From Algoriphagus marincola DSM 16067 (GTDB lineage Bacteria; Bacteroidota; Bacteroidia; Cytophagales; Cyclobacteriaceae): a stretch of DNA of 64,000 bases. Every line of letters begins with the position of its first letter. Position 1 is the first letter of the stretch. The stretch is from assembly GCF_000429405.1 (NCBI RefSeq), contig NZ_AUBU01000013.1, forward strand, positions 1 through 64,000. The letters are read 5' to 3'. Positions 23,812 to 33,600 of the stretch are shown piece by piece. Made by a program: the position numbers and the translations under genes. The notes under the pieces were generated by a model, which saw only the letters and a list, made by a program, of their open reading frames with translations, was not told where the DNA came from and searched no databases.

Positions 23812-26800
23812 TTAATCAATTAAGTTGTCCATAGGTTGATTGGCGATTTGTCGCTGACCGCTTAGGATTCTAGTGCTTAATTCATCTCTAAAATCTTTTT
23901 GCTCATTTGAGTCCAAATTTAAATTAGGATCCCTCAAATCATTCCATACGGCATCATTTGTCGGTTTTCTGGCAATACCTTCCATTTGCGTAACATCAAG
24001 ACTTAGCTCATTTTTCAAGTGAGCGACAATTTGAACTCGTTTCTGAAGGTTTGACAAAGAGGGCGAATTATCGATTCTATCCACATTTCCTTTGAATGTA
24101 GAAGAAGGAGCTCTTCCATAAGTTCTTCCCGCCCGGTGTCTAAGCTCATGGAGATTGATTGTCCAGCCTAGCGCCGACCTGTTTGCAGCCCTTCTTTTTA
24201 GATTATGCTTTCCGTCAAAAGCTGTTTTCTCAGATGCATATTCAAGTGCTGAATTTTGAGGCTGATGATCAGCTTCAAACTGATCACCGACAGCACCAGC
24301 CATCTCACTGTACCTACCAACGGTTCCTTCCAAAGCATACCTTTCTTTAACATTTTCTAGATTGGCTTTACTTCCCATGATTTCTTTTAAAAGCAGAGAT
24401 AAATAAGAATTATGTTGAAGGATCGCTTCTATTTTTGGTAATCTTGTGCTTTCAGGCTCTCCCCTATCTTCAGATGCTTTAATTTCTTGAATCAGAGGAC
24501 TGATTTGTTGATTATAAAGTGTTCTTGCCTCGGTTATTTTTTGTTTTCTTTTATTGCTTAGTTTTGGTTTCCTTTCCCAAAAATCAAGAAAATCTAATAT
24601 GGTGGTAGGTGTACTAGCTACCATCAATTCTGGGGAATTGTTATTGTTATTAAAGAAAATCCGATGATTTTCACCGTTTTCATCTTGGAACCTTTTTTCG
24701 GCTCGATTCCAAGGCGTCAAAAATTCGATTGCCGAATTGACAGCATTCCTTCCTGCTTGCAAAATTGCCCCACCCACGCTAAGTGCTTTATCAATTAGCC
24801 AGTCAATAGCAGCATTGATTTTTTCTCTCAACCCAGCTATCATCTCCCCAATTCGGGTACCCAGTCCTCTCAAACCAACCTGATTCGCCAAAAATCCTAT
24901 GGCAACAGGTATAGCTCTTGCCAGTGCATTTTCGAGGTAATTTGCGGCATCTGCGATACTTCCTCGGGCAATATTGGCAACTCCGGCTACGAAACTGTTG
25001 ACAATCTCAAGCATTTCGCGCAGCTTCTCAATGAAGGACTGTACCGCACGATAGAAGGCGATGAAGCTATTCACGACAGCCATAATACCAGTCGGATCAA
25101 GCATACCGAGCAGCTTCACTGTGACTTGCTCGATAATGCGAGTCATAATCCAGTTTTGGATTTGACTGAGAACGATGGACCAGAGATCACTGATTTTCTC
25201 CTGGATATATTCCCAAATGGCGACCGGCCCTCTTTCCCACACATCTTTGATGAATGTCCAGATACCTGTCAAGGTATCGATCGCACCCCGGATTTGAGCT
25301 ACCCGTTCTTCTCCAATTTTCAAGGCAAGACGTTGCCAGATATTCTCCATCGTAAGCCCGAGGACTTCTAGGACAAAGCCTAGAATGGACTGGAAACTCA
25401 AATCGGCCGGTGGAGTGATGCCTGCTGAGGCTAGTTCTCCAAACAACCAGTCTCTCAGCCCACCTAGCAAGTGGGTGACAATATTTCCAAAAAACTGTAC
25501 AAAGCCCTGTTTGACAGCCCGGAGTAGATTTTTCAGGAATCCTATCGGGTCCCGTTTGATATCTTCGAAAGCCGACATGGCATTGGCGATAATCTGCTGT
25601 ACTGTCTCAATCGGGAAGTTCATCACCACCAGCAATACCTCAACCAGAATCTTCACGATGGTCACCACAAAAGCAAAAAGTCGTTGGATAGGACTTGCCA
25701 GCGTTTGTATGATGCGCACAAAAGCCTGGATCGGCGCAAAGACATCCTGGATAGTAAAGCTGTTCCAAAGCGTCATAAATAAGCCTGTGATATACTCCCA
25801 GGTGAAATTCAGTGTGGCTACGGCAGCTTCAACTCTAGAAACTGTCTGTTCGATTGCCCCCGTTTCCTTCATTTGCTGATACTGCTCCTCTCCTCCCGGC
25901 ATCAATCCCATAAATCCCCGAATGATATTCTCGGTTGTCCTGGGGACTTCCTCTTGGGTAAATGGATCTTTGCCTAGAATGACTGTGATCAGGTGAAAGC
26001 CCTGCTGCTCTCTGGCATAGGCTGATAGCTGAGATAGGAGGGCATTTTTGATGAATTCGAGAACCTTCACAGCGACATTTGCAGCAAAGGTGAATACCCG
26101 AGATAGGAAGGGTGTAAAAATCCCAACGGTTCGCTGAAAAGCACCGAGTGGATCCCGAAGGTCTTCAAGGGAGAAGGCATTCCAGGCAGTTTCAAAAAGT
26201 AAGCGAACCTCTTCAAAGCTGAAATTCAATGCGGCTAATTCTGCATCTATCCAGTCTGCAGTCTCCTGAATAGTTCCTTCGGCTCGCATTCTCTCTAGTT
26301 CTTGCTCCTTCCCAATCAGGGTAAGGAATGCTTCGATCTTTTCGGCCGTGGTACTGATAACCTCCTCCCCAGTGAGCGGATCTCTACCGAGTAGCTTTGT
26401 CAAAAGCGGATATCCCGGCGTCGACTCTGCCAAGGCTTTGAGTCCTGCCATCAAGGCTTCCTTGGTCAGTTCAAATATTTTGTCTTTTACCCTTCCGGCA
26501 AAGGATACGATATCGCGGTATAATTGCCCAAAAGTCCGGTCAAGCACTGCCATATTCCCATCCCAGCTATTCCGGATGGATACTTGATCCCAAGCGCTTT
26601 CCAGAGTTCTTTCGAGTCGGTTTGTGCTGAGATCCAATGCAGCCATTTCGCTTTGCACCCAGGCAAATGCCGAATCGATAATTCCCAGTTCTGAGAGTTT
26701 GGTGAAAAGTAAGGTTCCAAAAACTGGAATTAGTCCCAGCAACCCTCCAAGCAAGTTGGTAGCATTTCGGGCGACAGTTCTTCCAGCCAATGGATCATAG

Positions 26801-27570
26801 CCAATAATTACTGTTAACAGTGAGTATCCTGGAATATAGCTGGCAAACCTTGATAGTCCTTCCCGAACTGCCCATGGAAGCCTTTGAACCTGCGGTTCGG
26901 CTTCAGAAACATTCATTTCTGGCGAGCGTCTTACTGCTGCCCCTTGCTGCACGGTGTGGGTCAACTCGTGAGCAAGCAAGTGTTTCCCCTCTGAGGTGCC
27001 TGGCTGGAATTTGCCTTCATTGAAATAGATGTCATTTCCGTGTGTGAAGGCTTTGGCTCCTAATTGCGAACTCATTTGAGCTGCATCTGGTCCCGTGTGG
27101 ATTTTAACAGTAGAAAAATCGGCTCCAATCTTTTGTCCCATTTCTGCCTGAATGGGACTCGGGAGGTTTTGACCAGAGCCTTTGCTTTGGATGATTTGGC
27201 CGGAAACATCACTTGAGACAGTACCACCGCCTTCTCCAAAAAGTTGGACTTGCTCTTCCTCATCTGTGGAAAGCTGAACTTCTTCCTCTTCCTCCTGTCT
27301 GCTGACCATTGATATGGTGGAGGAAATAGGCATCATTTGGATTTCCTCTTCTTCCTCCTCCACTTGCATTTGGATCCCATTGCTGAGTGGGCTCATCATA
27401 GCAGGTTGAGAATTAGCCGGCATCATCATGACCTGGTTGGCCACAGATTCAGCTTCCTGCTCAAATCTGTCTCCCGGCTTTCCCACTTTGAGGGCAGGCT
27501 GTACGATTCCCGTATGCCGAGCGATCGGCGGAGTAGATACTCTGGGAATTCGTTCTGCCTGTGCTGCCAT
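23812..27570 (-). CDS. DUF4157 (eCIS core domain) protein, likely injection-system cargo with C-terminal toxin-like module
   Basis: This 1252-residue protein is the last gene of the eCIS cluster. Residues ~1-135 are low-complexity with three Glu-rich patches. Residues ~140-210 form the DUF4157/eCIS core domain with the metallopeptidase-like motif HLLAHELTHTVQQG (HExxH near residue 200). Residues ~245-660 contain three tandem repeats of ~139 residues, each opening with a G-x-x-L-(L/I)-T...G-x-DP-x-(T/A) motif. Residues ~660-950 are long amphipathic or hydrophobic helices. From ~955 the composition and base content change sharply. This last ~295 residues carries FEADHQPQNSALEY and INLHELRHRAGRTYGR, a D-H-x-P plus histidine/TYG pattern that recalls nuclease-type polymorphic toxin tips. 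DUF4157 proteins are known eCIS-associated cargo; toxin activity here is inference. Confidence 0.85.
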   Translation of the reverse strand: MAAQAERIPRVSTPPIARHTGIVQPALKVGKPGDRFEQEAESVANQVMMMPANSQPAMMSPLSNGIQMQVEEEEEEIQMMPISSTISMVSRQEEEEEVQLSTDEEEQVQLFGEGGGTVSSDVSGQIIQSKGSGQNLPSPIQAEMGQKIGADFSTVKIHTGPDAAQMSSQLGAKAFTHGNDIYFNEGKFQPGTSEGKHLLAHELTHTVQQGAAVRRSPEMNVSEAEPQVQRLPWAVREGLSRFASYIPGYSLLTVIIGYDPLAGRTVARNATNLLGGLLGLIPVFGTLLFTKLSELGIIDSAFAWVQSEMAALDLSTNRLERTLESAWDQVSIRNSWDGNMAVLDRTFGQLYRDIVSFAGRVKDKIFELTKEALMAGLKALAESTPGYPLLTKLLGRDPLTGEEVISTTAEKIEAFLTLIGKEQELERMRAEGTIQETADWIDAELAALNFSFEEVRLLFETAWNAFSLEDLRDPLGAFQRTVGIFTPFLSRVFTFAANVAVKVLEFIKNALLSQLSAYAREQQGFHLITVILGKDPFTQEEVPRTTENIIRGFMGLMPGGEEQYQQMKETGAIEQTVSRVEAAVATLNFTWEYITGLFMTLWNSFTIQDVFAPIQAFVRIIQTLASPIQRLFAFVVTIVKILVEVLLVVMNFPIETVQQIIANAMSAFEDIKRDPIGFLKNLLRAVKQGFVQFFGNIVTHLLGGLRDWLFGELASAGITPPADLSFQSILGFVLEVLGLTMENIWQRLALKIGEERVAQIRGAIDTLTGIWTFIKDVWERGPVAIWEYIQEKISDLWSIVLSQIQNWIMTRIIEQVTVKLLGMLDPTGIMAVVNSFIAFYRAVQSFIEKLREMLEIVNSFVAGVANIARGSIADAANYLENALARAIPVAIGFLANQVGLRGLGTRIGEMIAGLREKINAAIDWLIDKALSVGGAILQAGRNAVNSAIEFLTPWNRAEKRFQDENGENHRIFFNNNNNSPELMVASTPTTILDFLDFWERKPKLSNKRKQKITEARTLYNQQISPLIQEIKASEDRGEPESTRLPKIEAILQHNSYLSLLLKEIMGSKANLENVKERYALEGTVGRYSEMAGAVGDQFEADHQPQNSALEYASEKTAFDGKHNLKRRAANRSALGWTINLHELRHRAGRTYGRAPSSTFKGNVDRIDNSPSLSNLQKRVQIVAHLKNELSLDVTQMEGIARKPTNDAVWNDLRDPNLNLDSNEQKDFRDELSTRILSGQRQIANQPMDNLID

Positions 27571-27572
27571 GA

Positions 27573-27740
27573 TTAGTTATTCAGTGGATTCATGGGGCTT
27601 TCAGACTCTTTGGGTGTCATCTGAATTCTTTCCTGCTCAACAGGGCTCATTTTTTCAGCTTCCTTTTCTTTTTCAAGAACGGGAGCTTGTTCTTCTACCT
27701 CCTCTTCGGGTTCAGGTTTTCTCCTTACTTTTCGCTTCAT
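27573..27740 (-). CDS. small charged protein, 55 aa, in the eCIS operon
   Basis: An ATG frame of 55 codons (MKRKVRRKPEPEEEVEEQ through ...SPMNPLNN) fills the space between the AAA+ ATPase gene (11 bp) and the DUF4157 gene (2 bp). The N terminus is basic, followed by a Glu-rich stretch (PEPEEEVEEQAPVLEKEKEAE) and a polar tail, with no signal or membrane helix. It is likely disordered or helical. The EEEVxxQ stretch resembles the Glu-rich patches at the start of the DUF4157 protein next door. No family is recognised. Tight packing in the operon supports a real gene. A loading or chaperone role is only a guess. Confidence 0.6.
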   Translation of the reverse strand: MKRKVRRKPEPEEEVEEQAPVLEKEKEAEKMSPVEQERIQMTPKESESPMNPLNN

Positions 27741-27751
27741 AGAATTAGGGA

Positions 27752-29101
27752 TTAAATGGTGCGACCTACTTTCTGAAATTCTCGCCGGATACCTTCCTGA
27801 ATATCTTCCCGATGAACCCTTCGCTCTGGACGGTCCAAGGCCATCAGCAAGCTGTGCTGAACCACATTGATAATTGCTCCTCCGCTGAGCTCATAGCTGT
27901 TTGCGAGCTCCTTCAAATCAATTTTCTCTTCTAGTTTTGCTTGGATGGGGAATCCGTTTTTCCAAAGTTGATAGCGCTCTTCAGGATTTGGCACAGGGAA
28001 AAATATCGTGGACTGAAACCTTCGCATAAAGGCATCATCCAAGTTGCCTTTTAGGTTGGTGGCCAAAATGACCAAGCCATCATAGTCCTCGATGCGCTGC
28101 AAAAGATAAGATACCTCCTGATTGGCATAGCGATCATGTGCATCATTGACAGCGGTACGCTTACCGAAAAGAGCGTCAGCCTCATCAAAGAAAAGAATCC
28201 AGCCTTGGTGCTCGGCTTTATCGAAGACTTTTGAGAGATTTTTCTCGGTCTCGCCGATGTATTTGGAAATCATCCTCGAAAGGTCAATTCGATATACATC
28301 CAGGTCCATCTTTTTACCCAAAAGTGCTGCTGTTAAAGTTTTCCCTGTTCCAGGAGGTCCGTAAAAAAGGGCTTTGTAACCGGGCTTGAGAATGCGTTTC
28401 ATTCCCCAGTTTTCCATCAGAAAATCTTTGTTTCTCAGCCAAGACTCTAACTCCCTCAATTGCTGCATCGTGTCATGTGGAAGGATGAGATCCTCCCAGT
28501 CCAGATTGGTGCGAAGCGGGTGGGCTGGAAAATCATTTCCAAATCTTGGATTTCGCTTTCTGCCGGTGGTCATGACATCTAGGATTTCTGGCTGGATCAA
28601 GAGTGTGCCGGATAGAAATGACTCTTCAGGGTCTACCTCTCCCATCGAAAGGATTTTCTCACGGAAAAGGATGCTTTCTTCCTCAAAAAGTGACTGGTAC
28701 TTAAATCGCTTTGCCAAATCTCCTCCTGCAAGGATAAACATCACCGTTTCTCCTGTGGGTAAAATTCCACTGGCTCGCTTGCCCTTTTTCACACCAAACT
28801 CCGTATAGATTTGCTGAGTCTGTTGATTTCGGCTCATAAACATATCCAAGAGTTGTGGGCGGATATGTGGAACTGCAGCCATCATCAAGAGGAATCGATG
28901 TTCAGGACCTAAGTCGTATTTTTTGACCAACTCGACAAAAGGCGCATCCATGCCCTCCAAATCCGGGGCGGGGATTTCTAAAAGGTCACTCGGTCCTGTG
29001 CCTGGTTTAGCATTTTGGATGGAACGAGCCTTGAGTATTTGCTGTAGCCATTCGAGCTCCAATTGAATGCAGTGGGCGTTATCATTGTGTAAATTCACCA
29101 T
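27752..29101 (-). CDS. AAA+ ATPase of the contractile injection system (Afp15/Pvc15-like)
   Basis: I take the ATG at 29101 (449 residues, MVNLHNDNAHC), which overlaps the upstream gene by 7 bp; a longer start would overlap by 61 bp. The C-terminal half is a classic AAA+ domain: Walker A FYGPPGTGKTLTAALLGK near residue 245, Walker B ILFFDEADALFGKR, sensor-1 ILATNLKGN and arginine finger region DDAFMRRFQSTIFF. The N-terminal ~200 residues are the winged-helix-like region seen in eCIS ATPases. Such ATPases are conserved in Afp/PVC-type clusters and act in assembly or cargo loading rather than in the particle. Position after the tape-measure gene matches the Afp14-Afp15 order. Confidence 0.9.
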   Translation of the reverse strand: MVNLHNDNAHCIQLELEWLQQILKARSIQNAKPGTGPSDLLEIPAPDLEGMDAPFVELVKKYDLGPEHRFLLMMAAVPHIRPQLLDMFMSRNQQTQQIYTEFGVKKGKRASGILPTGETVMFILAGGDLAKRFKYQSLFEEESILFREKILSMGEVDPEESFLSGTLLIQPEILDVMTTGRKRNPRFGNDFPAHPLRTNLDWEDLILPHDTMQQLRELESWLRNKDFLMENWGMKRILKPGYKALFYGPPGTGKTLTAALLGKKMDLDVYRIDLSRMISKYIGETEKNLSKVFDKAEHQGWILFFDEADALFGKRTAVNDAHDRYANQEVSYLLQRIEDYDGLVILATNLKGNLDDAFMRRFQSTIFFPVPNPEERYQLWKNGFPIQAKLEEKIDLKELANSYELSGGAIINVVQHSLLMALDRPERRVHREDIQEGIRREFQKVGRTI

Positions 29102-30624
29102 TCTGTGATTAGGGTTTGATCCATCCAGGGCAGCTTGATAATTGAAATCGCCCAAGGTAATCGGTCTACCAAAATATCGATCGATAGGCGTTCTATTTGA
29201 AGTTTGAAGCCTCCATCTGCAGGTCTTATACTACCTTTCCTAGGGAGAAAGCCTTTGGCCATAAAATCTCCAGATGTACTTTTCAATGCTGACCAATGAT
29301 GAGCAACGGAGTCAAGCAGAGTCCTACACTCCACTTTCTCAAAGTCAGAGAATTCGGCCTTTACCGGGATGGGGTCATGCAATGGTATACCACATAGGAT
29401 TTTATTTAAAATGAGTTCTTCTTCAGCATATTCTGTTGAGGGATTCAAGAGAAACTGTAGCAAGAGTGCTGCTTGGTACTGAGACTTGTGGTTTTTAAAT
29501 TCCTTTTCAGAAAGGTACCCTACTTGCGCAAAAAAATGCTTTAAAAATGGAGCTAATAGAACAAGCCCGGCATTGGAAACTGTAAAAACCGCTTCATCAT
29601 CAACAGAAGGTCCTGTGATTTTTTCAGAAATGAGGTTATTAGGCTTTTTGGAATACTGTTGGTAAGCATGAATGAAACGCTGAAGAAGTACTTTTTTACT
29701 CACCGAAGTAGACTGCTTTTTCCTAAACAAACCTAATGTCAACCCCTTCTTTAGCAGCTCTTCAGCTACGCGTTCTATTTCCTGAGACTGGAATGATAAG
29801 TTGTTTTTTGCAAGAAGCCATGCCATCAGATGAATAAAAAAATCACTCTCATTCCCTGAGTCATTTTTGAAGAAGCGGGAGCTATACTTTCTGAGTTCCA
29901 AATCAGTATCTGAAGCAATAGGCCTAAATTCCAATAAAAGGAAATGGATCAGGTGTTCTTCTAATTTTTCTAGGCTCAGCCATTGATTGACCAGTAGTTT
30001 TTTGAATAAGGAATGGATTCTTCTCACATTTCCTGAGAAGTGAGGGGAATACAGGGAGAGCAATTCGTAAGTCGTTTGGAAGTCAAGGCTGTTTTTCAGT
30101 CTTTCCCACTCTTGCATGGTAAACTCCTTGGAATTCAAGAAAGCAAGGAGCTTTGAGTCTTCGCTTTCTAATAGTTTTTGAAGAGTTTTTTTTAGGGTAT
30201 TTTGTCCTGAATAAGTTGCCCACCAAGGACGGACCCCATACTGAAGTAAATGGATGAAAAGCTCCCAGGTATTTTGTTTTTCCGAATCTTCATCGGTTTT
30301 TATTTCTGAATTATCAGGACTTTCTATCCCATTGCCTTTTGCTTTTTTATCAGCTGAAATACTGAGTTCGTCGATAAGCTTTTTTTTAAGTCTGTCTCTT
30401 AAGATATCGAGGTCCAGTGAAGGAGAGATTCTTCCTAAGTTTAAATCAAGCTTCGTTATGCGTAAATGAATGCCTTTTCTTTCATGGTCATCAAAAACCT
30501 CCTCTATGACTGGAAGCAATTCTTGCTCATAGATAGCTGCCCAGCGATTTTGATCCGTCCGGGCATACTCCTCGTTTTTGTAGTCGAGCTCCAGTCTCTG
30601 GGTATGGATGACGTGTCGGGACAT
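29095..30624 (-). CDS. contractile injection system tape measure protein (CIS_TMP family)
   Basis: This 509-residue protein opens with the family-typical segment VIHTQRLELDY, then LLPVIEEVFDDHERKGIHL and ITKLDLNLGRISPSL. This is the N-terminal pattern I associate with the CIS_TMP family. The rest is predominantly helical, with VSNAGLVLLAPFLKHFFAQ near the middle of the C-terminal half, another recurrent segment. In Afp/PVC systems this protein (Afp14-like) sets tail length. Its start overlaps the stop of the 1116-aa gene by 1 bp, and its end overlaps the ATPase gene by 7 bp, so translation is coupled. Function in this particle is inferred from family and order. Confidence 0.78.
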   Translation of the reverse strand: MSRHVIHTQRLELDYKNEEYARTDQNRWAAIYEQELLPVIEEVFDDHERKGIHLRITKLDLNLGRISPSLDLDILRDRLKKKLIDELSISADKKAKGNGIESPDNSEIKTDEDSEKQNTWELFIHLLQYGVRPWWATYSGQNTLKKTLQKLLESEDSKLLAFLNSKEFTMQEWERLKNSLDFQTTYELLSLYSPHFSGNVRRIHSLFKKLLVNQWLSLEKLEEHLIHFLLLEFRPIASDTDLELRKYSSRFFKNDSGNESDFFIHLMAWLLAKNNLSFQSQEIERVAEELLKKGLTLGLFRKKQSTSVSKKVLLQRFIHAYQQYSKKPNNLISEKITGPSVDDEAVFTVSNAGLVLLAPFLKHFFAQVGYLSEKEFKNHKSQYQAALLLQFLLNPSTEYAEEELILNKILCGIPLHDPIPVKAEFSDFEKVECRTLLDSVAHHWSALKSTSGDFMAKGFLPRKGSIRPADGGFKLQIERLSIDILVDRLPWAISIIKLPWMDQTLITEW

Positions 30625-33600
30625 CAGAAGCGCTTGAATTTATTGATCAGTTCATTCTTGTTTTCACTGGCTCCAAATTCGATTTTTTTGTCTTCCAGAA
30701 CTTTCTTCAGGGTGTCTTTCTTCAAAACCTTAAGCTCCTCTTCTTTGAGTTTGGATTCAGGATTTTCTTTCAAGAAAGTGGCTATTAATTTCTCTTTGTC
30801 AGAGTCCTTTTCATAGGTGATCTTTCTATTGTCAAGTAGTTTTTCGACCTCCTTAGTCTCCAGGTGATCCAAAGTAACTACATAGCCATCTGAAGGAGCT
30901 ACAAGACGGAAGGGCACCAGTTGGAAATCAGCCCTTTCCTCCGAACAGATAAACCGTTCCTGGGAAATAAACCCAATTCTGTTCACGACAATAGTTTGTC
31001 CCGGATTTGGGAAATTTAAACTATAGTTTCCGTTTGGATCAGTGAGGGTCTGAATATCTGTGTCTTTTATTTGAATACTCGCAGCTCTTATGGCTTTTCC
31101 ATTGGCGTCTGTGACAGTTCCTTGGATGCCTTGGCTTATGCAGGTATTCTCAGAGCCCCCACAATTCGCCTGTTGATAATTTAGAATAAGGCGGTTTAAT
31201 TTTTCGCCTGATTCGCTGGAGGAATTGATTCCAAGACAGGAAAGGAGTGCCCGCTTATCTTGGATTGCTTCAAGTGGTCCCTGCGTCAATTCCAGAGTTG
31301 TAAAGCCTTTGGTTTCTTGGAGACTGCTTAGGAGCAATTGGATTATTTGATCAGGAGTATATAAATCAGGGATATTAATTTCTCGGAAATTCAAAGTTGC
31401 TCGCACATTTTTCTCTCCCCAGCATTTCAAAATATCAGCGGAATAGCAGGTTTTGGCGTTTTCATAAACCAAGATGGTCACCTTTCCGGTATCTGATTTC
31501 CCCGTTGCTTTGTCCACAAGTTTGTATTCAAAACTATCAATTCCTGAAAAGTCTTTCTTTGGATTAAAGAGGAATTTGGTCTTGTTTTCATCTTGTTTTA
31601 CTTCACCTCCCTGCTCACTTAAAACAGAGATCAAAACCACTTCATAGGTTCTTTCAATAGGTAGGCGGTCATTTAGACTTGGTTCTACCAGTATGGGCAC
31701 ATTGGCTAGGGTGACGGCGTAGTCCGGTCGGGCAAATGGAGGTAAAAGTCCCCAATCCATATTTTCACAGGCGTCAAAGCAACCTTCGCAGGAGCAGATT
31801 TCTCCCGGTAATGAAAAGTCTCCTATTATTCTTTCGGACTTCTGGTGATAAAGCAAAATAAAAGTCCCTCCCCGATAAGCTCCGGCTTGATGCTCTATAC
31901 CGGGATTTTTTTTCAGAAAATCAGAAAACAGATTACTTTGGTTGATTTGCTGGATTCGATTTAGATAGGAAAGGTAAAGTCGCTGGATCTTGCTAAAGAA
32001 TACTAAATCCAATAAACGATAAATCAAAGGAGACATTCTTGCGATGATTCCATTGTACATCTGAAGAACAATGTTAGGCGTCTGAGGAGTAACTCGGAGC
32101 CGGTTGATCAGGCGAAGCTTAATGAGTAGAAATTCCAACACCATATCCAGGATTTCTTTATAGGATTCCTGAAATTTTTCCCAATTCAATTGATCCAAGC
32201 ACTCCGGGAGGGATTCACTTACCCGTTGCAGAAAAACCTTACCCGTGTCTTCCTTGATGTTTTCTTTTGCTGTCCGTAAATTTTCAGAGTTAAACTCAGC
32301 CTGAATATTTTTGACATAATCGATTACCTCTCGAATATCCCTCGCTGTACCGATTAGCAGCAGGCGCTGATGGGCATATTCTTCCTGCAAATCATGCCAT
32401 CCGCATCGATCTAGGCTTCTTCCTTCCCCTTCATCAAAATGCAAAGTGTGGAGATGGATAGGTAAGTTAAACCGTTGAATTAGTTGTTGAACCCTTTTTC
32501 TAGCTTCATCCAGACTTTGGCTTAGGTGTCCTTCCACTCTAAAAAATGGATAGGGGTCCAAGTCAAAATGAAGTGGTGCTTCCAGGAAACCGCCTTTTTC
32601 TGATGGAGAATCAGGCTGATTATCGTAAGAAAGAACTTCGCCTCGACGTGGCGACCAGGTATTTCTTCGCTCAGGATCAGGCCATGATTTTTCTAAGGAA
32701 AACCATGAACCTGTTTTGCCTTTGCTTTTGATATCGTAGTAATAGGGAATGCTTCGATCTCCCAGAATTCCATATTTTTCCTTAGAAGGAGTGATTTTCA
32801 CGGGATGCTCTTTTCCTCCTTCCCGAATGATGGAGAGTTCGAAGGTCTCAATCATGAGTATCAACCGGCGATACTGTTGGGCGAGCCGTTCTATTTCGGC
32901 TTTTTGACCGTTGTAAACCGGGGGCTGAACGAAGCCATGCCGGAAAGTATAGAATTCTGCCGCTGTTTCAGTCTGTACTCTGGCCCGTCCGATCATTAGA
33001 TGTAGGGGAAAGAGCGAGCTGTCAGTAGGGCAACTGTACCAGAGATTCCTTCCGGTTTCCAAAAATTCCGTCCAAGCGGTTACCAGTTCTTTAAAGAAAT
33101 CATACAGGTATTGAACCCCCAAAATCTCTTTTCCATCAGCAGCGACCAACTCCCCAATTTCTTTGATTTTTTGTCGAAGACTATTAGTTTCAAAGGGATT
33201 GCTAAAGTCGAAGGTCTTTCCCAAAATGGGAGAAAAAACCTCAAAGCCTTTTGCCAGGTTTTCCCAGAAATCTTCCTTCAGGAGCTCATTGATAGGGCTT
33301 TGGTAGTTTTTTATAAAAGCTTTCCATTCTTTGGATTCTGCTCCCTCTGGTGAGAAGAGTGGGCGCTTGATAAAAAAGTCTTTTAATTCAAGTGCCTGAG
33401 CGAAATCTCCCGATACATTACTGGTTCGTTCAGGGAGGATTTTTTCCAGATCAGACTTCGAAATCAAAAGTCTTCGTAAAGTGATGAGCCGATTCTGTCC
33501 CCGGTCATCACAGGAGTTGCCAAGACAGGATTTGAGATCCTGATCGAAAATCTCCAGAAAAAGCAATACAAACTTGTCATTCAAAAAATTGGAGGGGTTT

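Noticed and set aside
25385-25879. 164-codon plus-strand frame opposite the cargo gene
   Set aside because: Antisense to well-supported helical repeats; the sequence shows no family features.
23812-27570. Reading the HExxH motif as proof of a protease
   Set aside because: DUF4157 domains carry this motif generally and proteolytic activity is not established; only the motif is reported.
29102-29155. Longer start for the AAA+ ATPase
   Set aside because: It lies inside the tape-measure gene; the ATG at 29101 with a 7-bp overlap fits the operon better.
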